From contig DMCY01000108.1 in NCBI GenBank assembly GCA_003451675.1, forward strand, positions 1-21,708: DNA of 21,708 bases, in the 5' to 3' direction. Position 1 is the first letter of the stretch; the number at the start of each line of letters is the position of its first letter. This stretch comes from Candidatus Atribacteria bacterium. Lineage in GTDB: Bacteria > Atribacterota > JS1 > SB-45 > 34-128. Shown piece after piece: positions 8,889 to 15,655 of the stretch. The position numbers and the translations under genes are program-made. A model generated the notes under the pieces. That model was not told the origin of the DNA, searched no databases, and saw only the letters and a program-made list of their open reading frames with translations.

Positions 8889-9218
8889 ATGAAGAGAATA
8901 ATCGAACATCCAATTTTGGGGAAAGAAGAAAAAAGAGAAGGAATAAAAATTATTGTAAATGGGAAAAGTATGTATGCCCATAAAGGGGAGACTATTGCTG
9001 CAGCTTTAATAGCTAATGGCTATAGAGATTTTCGCTACACTCATCGATTTAATCTCCCTCGTGGTTTTTTTTGTGGTATAGGACAATGTACCGATTGTTC
9101 TATGATTGTAAACGGAGTGCCAAACATTAGAACTTGCGTTACCAGAGTTGAAGAAGGAATGATAATTGAAACGCAATATGGATATGGAGATAAGGATAAA
9201 AAGAATGAGGGAAGTTGA
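8889..9218 (+). CDS. 2Fe-2S subunit of HcnA / amine dehydrogenase type
   Basis: A 109-residue protein of the Fer2_4 type. The plant-ferredoxin cysteine pattern is visible as CGIGQCTDC followed twelve residues later by TC, which would bind one [2Fe-2S] cluster. HcnA, SoxA-like and opine or D-hydroxyproline dehydrogenase small subunits have this build and often begin near an IEHPILG motif, as here. I chose ATG 8889 because GGAG (8876-8879) is nine bases upstream; ATG 8874 would add five residues. Its end overlaps the next gene by 14 bases, indicating translational coupling. It should pass electrons between the flavin subunits of the membrane-associated or cytoplasmic oxidase complex. Confidence 0.85.
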   Translation: MKRIIEHPILGKEEKREGIKIIVNGKSMYAHKGETIAAALIANGYRDFRYTHRFNLPRGFFCGIGQCTDCSMIVNGVPNIRTCVTRVEEGMIIETQYGYGDKDKKNEGS

Positions 9219-10860
9219 ACTCTTAGTGGTAGGTGCAGGTCCGGCTGGTTTAGGGGCGGCTATAGAGGCCAGTCGTTACGGTGTTAAAGTTTTATTGGTA
9301 GATGATAAAGATAAACCGGGTGGACAGCTTTTTAAACAGATTCATAAGTTTTTTGGCTCAAAAGAACATTTGGCGGGTACCAGAGGTTTTGATATCGGTT
9401 TACGTTTACTTAAGGAGGCAGATTCTCAGGGTGTAGAAATTTCTCTTCAGACAAAAGTTTTGGGAATTATGGAAAAGGACATCATCTCGCTATTAGTTGA
9501 AGAAAAAGAAATGAAATTATTAAAGGCTAAAAGGATAGTTTTGGCAACAGGGGGGGTCGAAAAAGCTCTTTCGTTTCCGGGCTGGACCTTGCCGGGGGTT
9601 ATGAGCGCCGGAGCTGCTCAAACTTTGATTAATATTGAACGAGTTCTCCCCGGAGAAAGAATTCTTATGGTAGGTTCTGGTAACGTTGGTTTAATTATAA
9701 GTTATCAATTACTACAAGCCGGAGCAGATGTGGTGGGTATTGTTGAAGCAGGGCCATCCATAACCGGATATTTGGTTCATGCCGGAAAGGTAATGAGGGC
9801 AGGGGTTCCTATCTATACCAGTCATACTATTAAAGAGGCAAGAGGAAGAAAAAGTGTAGAAGAGGCAGTAATTATTGCCCTGGATAAAAAATGGAATCCT
9901 ATAACGGGAACAGAAAAAAAATTACCAGTAGATACAATATGTATTTCGGTAGGATTAAACCCTAATGGGCAATTAGCACGTTTAGCAGGGTGCGAATTTA
10001 AGTTTTTTCCGGAGTTAGGCGGTTTTTTACCTTTACACGATGATAATATGGAGTCTACCAAAAGGGGAATTTATATTGCCGGTGATTTATCCGGAATTGA
10101 GGAAGCCAATAGCGCGCTTGACGAGGGGCGTCTTGCGGGTATTAGTGTAGCAGCATCCTTAGGATATATAGATAGTAATCGATTTGCAAAGTTAAAAGAA
10201 GATTATTGGGATAGACTTAATAAATTAAGAGGAGGACCTTTTGGGTATAAACGTTCTATTGCGAAAAAAAGGATTTTATTATCATTGCAACAAAAAGAAA
10301 CGAGATATCAAGAAAGAGATTATATAGAATTAGAGGCAAATACTAAATTAAAAAATTATAAAAGTATTCCTTCTTTGAAAGAATTCCAAAAATTCCCAGG
10401 TTATCCCTCCTTAAGTAGAATTAAAAAGGGAGCGGTGGCCTGTATTGAATGTATTCAGGAAATACCTTGCGATCCCTGTGTTGCTGCCTGCCCATTTAAA
10501 GCAATAAATATAAATCCATATATTACTGATTTACCATATTTAGATGAAAACAAATGCAAAGGCTGCGGAGCATGTATAGCTTCTTGCCCCGGGCAGGCAA
10601 TTTTTGTGCTTAATTATAATTACTCTTCTAAAAAGGCGACCATCTCTTTCCCTTATGAATATTTACCTTATCCGAAGGTTAGGGGAAAAGCTGTGGGGGT
10701 TAACAGAAAAGGAGAACCTGTTGCAGAAGTGGAAATAGTTAAAGTTGATAAAAGGGCTAATTTTGATAAAACTGCAATAGTTACTATAGCTTGTGATAAA
10801 AAATATATCCATCAGATTCGCTCTATAGAAAGGATAAAAGACGATGTCAAAAAACACTAA
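9205..10860 (+). CDS. FAD oxidoreductase subunit, HcnB-like, with C-terminal 2x[4Fe-4S] ferredoxin domain
   Basis: A 551-residue protein. An N-terminal FAD dinucleotide fold (GAGPAG, 10-15) and a second NAD-type fold (GSGNVG, 157-162) match HcnB and the alpha subunit of opine, sarcosine or hydroxyproline dehydrogenases. From residue 413 there are two cysteine clusters: C413, C416, C422, C425, C429-P, and the classical CKGCGACIASCP (C451, C454, C457, C461). They make a two-cluster ferredoxin domain where usual relatives carry a Bfd-like domain. I chose ATG 9205, eight bases after AAGGA; upstream TTG 9166 and ATGs 9178 and 9184 lack a good site and would add residues before the FAD fold. The ferredoxin tail suggests electrons go to ferredoxin or come from it. 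Confidence 0.88.
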   Translation: MREVELLVVGAGPAGLGAAIEASRYGVKVLLVDDKDKPGGQLFKQIHKFFGSKEHLAGTRGFDIGLRLLKEADSQGVEISLQTKVLGIMEKDIISLLVEEKEMKLLKAKRIVLATGGVEKALSFPGWTLPGVMSAGAAQTLINIERVLPGERILMVGSGNVGLIISYQLLQAGADVVGIVEAGPSITGYLVHAGKVMRAGVPIYTSHTIKEARGRKSVEEAVIIALDKKWNPITGTEKKLPVDTICISVGLNPNGQLARLAGCEFKFFPELGGFLPLHDDNMESTKRGIYIAGDLSGIEEANSALDEGRLAGISVAASLGYIDSNRFAKLKEDYWDRLNKLRGGPFGYKRSIAKKRILLSLQQKETRYQERDYIELEANTKLKNYKSIPSLKEFQKFPGYPSLSRIKKGAVACIECIQEIPCDPCVAACPFKAININPYITDLPYLDENKCKGCGACIASCPGQAIFVLNYNYSSKKATISFPYEYLPYPKVRGKAVGVNRKGEPVAEVEIVKVDKRANFDKTAIVTIACDKKYIHQIRSIERIKDDVKKH

Positions 10861-11125
10861 AAAGATTATTTGTAGATGTGAAGAAATTACCGAAGAAGAA
10901 ATAAGAGAAGCAATTAGAGAAGGATATACAACCATCAAAGCTGTTAAGAGAAGAACCAGGGCAGGGATGGGGCTTTGTCAAGGGAGAACCTGCAGTACAT
11001 TAATCCGTGATATTATTGCGGAGATGACCGGAGTTAAAAAGGAAGATATTTTACCTGATACAGTTCGCTCCCCTCTATACCCGGTTGAACTTGATGTTTT
11101 AGGACAAAAAAAGAAAGATGTTTAA
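10844..11125 (+). CDS. Bfd-like [2Fe-2S]-binding protein
   Basis: A 93-residue protein with the BFD pattern CRC (C10, C12) and CQGRTC (C45, C50), expected to bind one [2Fe-2S] cluster. In most HcnB or opine dehydrogenase alpha subunits this module is the fused C-terminus; here it is a separate gene overlapping the FAD subunit by 17 bases, with AAAGGA inside the upstream gene as ribosome site. It is most likely a subunit of the same complex rather than a bacterioferritin partner, since no ferritin is nearby. It ends the first operon block; a 154-base gap follows. Confidence 0.85.
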   Translation: MSKNTKKIICRCEEITEEEIREAIREGYTTIKAVKRRTRAGMGLCQGRTCSTLIRDIIAEMTGVKKEDILPDTVRSPLYPVELDVLGQKKKDV

Positions 11126-11141
11126 TTAACTCATAAAATAA

Positions 11142-11180
11142 TTTTTGTGATTATCTTAATCTATCTACTAATCGCAAAAA
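11142..11180. other. AT-rich stem-loop between operon blocks
   Basis: Bases 11142-11153 (TTTTTGTGATTA) pair with 11169-11180 (TAATCGCAAAAA), 12 pairs including one G-U, around a 15-base loop. There is no T-run after the stem on either strand, so it is not a standard terminator. A TTGACA at 11182-11187 follows immediately, but no acceptable -10 box lies at the right distance. The gap probably carries regulation for the E1 genes; what kind is not clear. Confidence 0.35.
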
Positions 11181-11279
11181 ATTGACATAGTATGCCAAAA
11201 ATAAAGACAAGATAATAACATAGACCTAAAAAAATATCATAATAGATATAAGTTTAAAAACAATAGAGAGGAGTAAAAG

Positions 11280-12263
11280 ATGAATCTATCCAAGAGAGTT
11301 TTAAAAGAACTTTATTATAATATGGTTTTAATTCGCGATTTTGAAGATATGGTTGATAAGTATGCCAAAAAAGGTTATATCCCTGGTTTTATTCATCTAA
11401 GCACCGGCCAGGAAGCTTGCCAAGCTGGAGTAATGCTTACATTAAAAGAGACTGATTATAAATTCCCTGATCATAGAAGTCATGGCGTTTGTCTCTTATC
11501 GGGTACTCCCAAAGAGAGAGTGCTGGCAGAGATATTTGCCAAGAAGACTGGAATCTCCGGCGGTAGAGGGGGAAGTATGCACATTTTGGATATCAAATGC
11601 CGTAATATGGGTTTTAATGCCATCCAAGGTGCTAATATGGTCACTTGTTTAGGTACAGCTTTTGCTTCTCAATATAATAATACTCAAGATATAACTGCTG
11701 TATTTTGCGGTGATGGTACTATAGGTCGGGGTGAAGTCCATGAAGGTATGAATATAGCTGCTAAATGGAAACTCCCAATCATTTATGTTCTGGTAAATAA
11801 CGAGTACGCTATATCTACCCGTGTGGAGAGTGTCCACTCTTATCCTAAAAATTTGTCTGACAGAGCATGGGGATACTGTATTCCAAATGAAGTAATTGAC
11901 GGAAATGATGTAATCGCAGTCTATGAAGCTTCCTCTAAGGCGGTTAAAAGGGCACGGGCTGGAGAAGGTCCTACTGTTTTAGAACTGCTAACCTATCGTT
12001 GGCAGGGGATGTTCTCAGGAGATCCAGCGGCTTATCGTCCTAAAGATGAAGTAAAGATCTGGAAGGAACGCTGCCCCATTAAACGCTTAAGAGAAAAAAT
12101 GATTTCCGATAAGATTTTTAGTGCAGAAGAAGTAGATGAGTTAAATAAGCAAAGCTTAGAAGAAATTGAAGGTATGCTTAAATATGCCATGGAAAGTCCG
12201 GAACCCGAGCCCAAAGATGCTTTAAAATATATTTATGCAGGGAGAGAGGTAGAAGGAAGATGA
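11280..12263 (+). CDS. Thiamine-dependent dehydrogenase E1 alpha (AcoA-like)
   Basis: A 327-residue E1 alpha. The thiamine diphosphate motif starts at GDG (144-146) and ends near the NN at 173-174. GYIPGFIHLSTGQEA (32-46) and GRGGSMHI (95-102) are typical of acetoin, pyruvate and branched-chain 2-oxoacid dehydrogenase alpha chains, closest in style to AcoA. A GAGGAG ribosome site precedes ATG 11280. It overlaps the beta gene by four bases (ATGA). No lipoyl E2 or E3 gene is in the window, so the E1 either works with a partner encoded elsewhere or transfers its product differently. G+C is visibly higher than in the flanking transporter and mch genes. Confidence 0.88.
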   Translation: MNLSKRVLKELYYNMVLIRDFEDMVDKYAKKGYIPGFIHLSTGQEACQAGVMLTLKETDYKFPDHRSHGVCLLSGTPKERVLAEIFAKKTGISGGRGGSMHILDIKCRNMGFNAIQGANMVTCLGTAFASQYNNTQDITAVFCGDGTIGRGEVHEGMNIAAKWKLPIIYVLVNNEYAISTRVESVHSYPKNLSDRAWGYCIPNEVIDGNDVIAVYEASSKAVKRARAGEGPTVLELLTYRWQGMFSGDPAAYRPKDEVKIWKERCPIKRLREKMISDKIFSAEEVDELNKQSLEEIEGMLKYAMESPEPEPKDALKYIYAGREVEGR

Positions 12264-13237
12264 GAAAATTATCTTTTGGTAAAGCTATTAATGAAGCCTT
12301 AGACCAGGAAATGGGAAGAGATGATAAGATATTTGTAATTGGAGAAGATGTAGCGCAGATGGGGGGAGATTTTGGAATTACTCAAGGATTGTGGAAAAAA
12401 TACGGGGAGAAAAGAGTAAAAAATACTCCTTTATCAGAAGCAGCTATCTTGGGTATTGCTAATGGTGCGGCTATGGCTGGACTTCGACCGGTTGCTGAGA
12501 TTATGTTTGCCGATTTTATCACTGAATGTTATGACCAATTAGTAAACAATTCAGCAAAGGTTCATTTTATGTTTAACGGAACGGTAACCTGTCCTTTGGT
12601 AGTTAGAACTGTCAATGGAGCAGGATTTCATGCCGCTTATCATCACTCTCAAACACCCGAAGCCTGGTTCTTAAATATTCCCGGACTTTATATGGTTGCT
12701 CCTTCTACTCCTTATGAGGCTAAAGGTCTTCTAATAGCTTCCATTCGCAATGATAATCCGGTTATTTTTTTGGAGCATAAATTGCTTTACGATGTGGAAG
12801 GAGAAGTGCCCGAAGAATCTTATACTATTGAAATAGGTAAAGGCATAGTTAAAAAAGAAGGAAAAGATGCCACCCTAATTACTTCTCAAAGGATGGTGTA
12901 CTTTGCCTTAGAAGCTGCTGAAGAGCTATCCAAAGAAGGTATTCAGGCAGAAGTTATCGACCTAAGGACCCTACTTCCCTTTGATAAAGATACCATATTT
13001 AACTCAGTAGCTAAAACCGGGAGAGTAATCTTATTAAACGAAGCTCCTAAAACTGGTAATTATGTTACTGAAATTTCCCAGACAATAAATGAAGAGATGT
13101 TTGAATTTTTAAAAGCTCCTATTAAGAGAATTACAGGATTAGATACGCCCACTGCTTTTGCTCCAAACTTAGAAAATTGTTATTTGCCAGACAAGAAGGA
13201 TATTATTGAAGGAGTTAAAGAGATTATAGAATATTAG
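12260..13237 (+). CDS. Thiamine-dependent dehydrogenase E1 beta (AcoB-like)
   Basis: A 325-residue E1 beta of the transketolase pyrimidine-binding type. Recognisable stretches are KAINEALDQEM, GEDVAQMGGDFG, NTPLSEAAILGIANGAAMAG (which carries the glutamate that activates thiamine) and the C-terminal transketolase domain with VIDLRTLLPFD. Length and order match AcoB and PdhB. The four-base overlap with the alpha gene implies equal synthesis of an alpha2-beta2 enzyme. The likely reaction is oxidative or non-oxidative cleavage of a 2-oxoacid or acetoin-like compound. In this island it could consume glyoxylate- or pyruvate-level products; that is inference. Confidence 0.88.
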   Translation: MRKLSFGKAINEALDQEMGRDDKIFVIGEDVAQMGGDFGITQGLWKKYGEKRVKNTPLSEAAILGIANGAAMAGLRPVAEIMFADFITECYDQLVNNSAKVHFMFNGTVTCPLVVRTVNGAGFHAAYHHSQTPEAWFLNIPGLYMVAPSTPYEAKGLLIASIRNDNPVIFLEHKLLYDVEGEVPEESYTIEIGKGIVKKEGKDATLITSQRMVYFALEAAEELSKEGIQAEVIDLRTLLPFDKDTIFNSVAKTGRVILLNEAPKTGNYVTEISQTINEEMFEFLKAPIKRITGLDTPTAFAPNLENCYLPDKKDIIEGVKEIIEY

Positions 13238-13275
13238 CTTATAATTTAAAATCACTTCGGAGGAAAGATAGGCAT

Positions 13276-14442
13276 ATGAAAAATAAAAAATCATACGAAG
13301 TAACAATTATCGGAGGCGGGGTATGCGGTTGTGCTATTGCCTATCATTTGGCTAAAGAAGGAGTTAGGGTAGCTCTTGTAGAGAAAGGGGATATCTGTTC
13401 TGCAGCTTCAGGAGCAAATTTAGGATTTTCTGTATTATCCTATCGTCAAAATCCAATAACTTTAAAGATGGCTCAAGACCAATTATCAATACTAAGGAAA
13501 TTATCTCAGGAATTAGAAATTGATATTGAGTATGCAGAGACCGGCGGATTAATTCCTATTACCAGCCAAGAAGAACTACAAGTACTTAGTTCCTTAGTTG
13601 ACAGATGTCACGAGTGGGGATTTAAGGAAATAGAAATTGTTAATCCTCAGCGCGCAAACCAACAGGAGCCGGCTCTCGACCAGAAAAAAATAATAGCGGC
13701 AGTTTATTGTCCATCAGAAGGAATATTAAATCCTTTTAATTTAACTATAGGGTTTGCTAATGCTGCTAAAAGAAATGGAGCTGATATATATACAAATTCT
13801 TCAGTTATTGGATTTGAAATTGCTAATAAAAGAATAAAAGAGATAATACTCCCTACGGAAAAAATAAAGACAAATTTGGTTATTAGTGCAGCAGGAGCAC
13901 AGACAAGGGAATTAATTAATAAAGTAGAAATTGACCTACCAATTTATTATGAACGAGGAGAGGCAATGGTCAGCAGTCCGGTTTCTCGAATCATTAAAGG
14001 CGCAGTAACAGATGGTAGGCTATTTACTGAATATTCTTTTATCAGTAATATGAAAGTAGGTGCATGCTTAGCTCAGTCTGCTTCCGGGGGAGTTATCTTA
14101 GCTCAATCTACCACAGAGGGGGAGGATTATAATGCTCAAAATAGTCCTTTTGGATTGAGTCTGGTAGCCAGAAGAGTTTTATCTTTTTTTCCAACTTTAA
14201 AAAATTTAAATATAATTAGAATGTGGTCAGGATTAGTTTCTTATAGTGAGGATAAGCAACCTGTTTTTGGTTTTTTAGATAATCCTAAAAATATGTTTGT
14301 AGTAACTGGATTTCATAGTGCAATAGGTATTGCTTCAGCTATTGGTAATATGGTGAAGGAGGTCTATTTTCGAGGTGTTTCTTCCTATGATGTTTCTGTT
14401 TATTCACCTTTAAGATTTACCAAAAAAATAAACAGATTGTAA
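13276..14442 (+). CDS. FAD-dependent amine/amino-acid dehydrogenase, catalytic subunit (HcnC/DAO family)
   Basis: A 388-residue member of the D-amino-acid oxidase/glycine oxidase family. GGGVCG (13-18) in a beta-alpha-beta fold binds FAD, VEKGD closes it, and SGANLGF near residue 45 is the usual DAO region. VVTGFHSAIGIASAIG near the end is the C-terminal FAD contact. Its closest types are HcnC, opine oxidase B and D-hydroxyproline or sarcosine dehydrogenase beta chains, which form complexes with the HcnA- and HcnB-like subunits seen at 8.9-10.9 kb. It should oxidise a C-N bond of a small amino acid or secondary amine to an imine. It is separated from its expected partners by the E1 genes. GGAGG lies 12 bases before ATG. 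Confidence 0.85.
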   Translation: MKNKKSYEVTIIGGGVCGCAIAYHLAKEGVRVALVEKGDICSAASGANLGFSVLSYRQNPITLKMAQDQLSILRKLSQELEIDIEYAETGGLIPITSQEELQVLSSLVDRCHEWGFKEIEIVNPQRANQQEPALDQKKIIAAVYCPSEGILNPFNLTIGFANAAKRNGADIYTNSSVIGFEIANKRIKEIILPTEKIKTNLVISAAGAQTRELINKVEIDLPIYYERGEAMVSSPVSRIIKGAVTDGRLFTEYSFISNMKVGACLAQSASGGVILAQSTTEGEDYNAQNSPFGLSLVARRVLSFFPTLKNLNIIRMWSGLVSYSEDKQPVFGFLDNPKNMFVVTGFHSAIGIASAIGNMVKEVYFRGVSSYDVSVYSPLRFTKKINRL

Positions 14443-14484
14443 ATTGATTACTATTTTTTGTTGTAATGGAAGGAGAAGAACTAA

Positions 14485-15444
14485 ATGCTTAGTGTAAATG
14501 AAGAAGCTATGAAGATAGTAAAGAAAATTATAGAAGATAAAGAAGCTTTTAATATAGGGGTTTCATCACTTAAAAATGGTTCAACAGTTATTGATATGGG
14601 GATAAACTATCCTGGTGGTTGGAAAGCAGCTCAGTATTTAACTGAAATAACTATGGGTGGATTAGGATTGCTAAATTATGGTATTTATCGGTTAGGAGAA
14701 TTAGAGTTGCCTCAGGTAAATATTTATGCAGATAAACCAGTTATTGCTTGCTTGAGTTGTCAGCTTTCTGGCTGGGCACTTCCTGAATTTAAGAATGATG
14801 CGGGAATAGTCCCTTTAATTTCTGGACCGGTTAGAGCCATTGCGAAGGAAGATAAATTTGCTAAACCATTTTTTTATCAGGATAAAAGTGAAAAAGTGGT
14901 AGTGGTTCTCCAAGATAAAGTATTACCTGGCGAGGAACTCACTGCTTATATTGCTAAAAAGTGCAAAGTTGAACCAAAAGGCGTTTTTATTTTAGTAGCT
15001 CCTACGGGAAGTTTAGTCGGTCTGATTAATGTTATTGCACGAACTTTAGAAACTTCATTATGGCGTTTACATGAATTAGGTTTTGATGTAAATAATATAA
15101 TTTCGGCTTGGGGGAGAGCCCCTCTCCCGCCTATTTCTAAAGACGAATATACCGCGATGATAAGAGCGAACACCTATATTTATTATGGAGGTACTGCCGG
15201 TTTTGTAGTAGATTGCAAAGATGAAGATATTGAAAGCATTATAGAGGATATTACTTTATCACCAAAAACTACAAAGCAATACGGTATTCCTTTCAGTAAA
15301 TTATTAGAAGAAGCTGGAGGAAATATTTTTAATATGACCGAGTTTTGTCATAATGTTACTAAAGTAAATTTCTATAATAGTTTTACGGGAAATACTTTTG
15401 TGTACGGAAAAAATGACCAGAGAATGCTTTTAGAATGTTTGTAA
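14485..15444 (+). CDS. mch: Methenyltetrahydromethanopterin cyclohydrolase family protein, copy 2
   Basis: A 319-residue Mch paralogue. It shares with copy 1 the SVNEEA opening, NGSTVIDMGIN, TMGGLG, LSGWALP and PTGSLVG, and keeps the catalytic pair as R186 and E189 (ARTLETS). By eye only about a third to two fifths of positions agree with copy 1, so this is an old divergence, not a recent duplication. Differences include SGPVRA for SGPARA, WGRAPLPP for IGTCPIPP, and a divergent last 40 residues. AAGGAG precedes ATG. It follows the FAD catalytic subunit directly, so it may act on that enzyme's product, or form a mixed oligomer with copy 1; both are inference. Confidence 0.86.
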   Translation: MLSVNEEAMKIVKKIIEDKEAFNIGVSSLKNGSTVIDMGINYPGGWKAAQYLTEITMGGLGLLNYGIYRLGELELPQVNIYADKPVIACLSCQLSGWALPEFKNDAGIVPLISGPVRAIAKEDKFAKPFFYQDKSEKVVVVLQDKVLPGEELTAYIAKKCKVEPKGVFILVAPTGSLVGLINVIARTLETSLWRLHELGFDVNNIISAWGRAPLPPISKDEYTAMIRANTYIYYGGTAGFVVDCKDEDIESIIEDITLSPKTTKQYGIPFSKLLEEAGGNIFNMTEFCHNVTKVNFYNSFTGNTFVYGKNDQRMLLECL

Positions 15445-15473
15445 ATATTAATGTAACGCTAAAAAACTCAATA

Positions 15474-15503
15474 TTGATATTTACGGATGTAAAAAAATAT
15501 ATT
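15474..15503 (+). promoter_or_regulatory. Candidate promoter for the AOR-UbiD-ADH operon
   Basis: TTGATA (15474-15479), an 18-base spacer and TATATT (15498-15503). It lies in the 211-base gap before the AOR gene and ends exactly where a strong inverted repeat begins. The region is very AT-rich, so chance matches are common; the adjoining palindrome is what makes it credible. Confidence 0.4.
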
Positions 15504-15526
15504 ATATACCAGCTTGCATGGTATAT
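15504..15526. promoter_or_regulatory. Inverted repeat ATATACCA-N7-TGGTATAT, candidate operator
   Basis: Perfect 8-base arms (15504-15511 and 15519-15526) around a 7-base centre, GCTTGCA. The site abuts the candidate -10 box and would cover the transcription start, an effective place for a repressor. A related 23-base site upstream of ubiX (20104-20126) agrees at 17 of 23 positions, including GCTTG in the centre. The GntR regulator at 81-827 is a natural candidate to bind it, but this is inferred. The rest of the gap to 15655 shows only a weaker imperfect repeat (GATCAT...ATGATC, 15563-15594) and the AOR ribosome site. Confidence 0.5.
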
Positions 15527-15655
15527 TTATTAACTATTCCTCAGGTTAAAAGTTAAAGTTACGATCATTTATAGAAATTACTTAATATATGATCAGATAT
15601 TAATTAAAAAACATGTATTAAAATTAAAATTTAAAGAAATAAGGAAGAAAAAACA

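Noticed and set aside
9166..9204. Longer FAD subunit from TTG 9166
   Set aside because: It has no ribosome site and would add 13 residues not expected before the FAD fold. ATG 9205 has AAGGA at good distance.
11182..11216. TTGACA with GATAAT as a promoter for the E1 genes
   Set aside because: The spacer is 23 bases, too long for sigma-70; no -10-like hexamer occurs at 16-18 bases.
15563..15594. GATCATTTAT / ATATATGATC imperfect inverted repeat as a second operator
   Set aside because: The sequence is almost all A/T with a 12-base spacer and a mismatch, so it is easily explained by composition.
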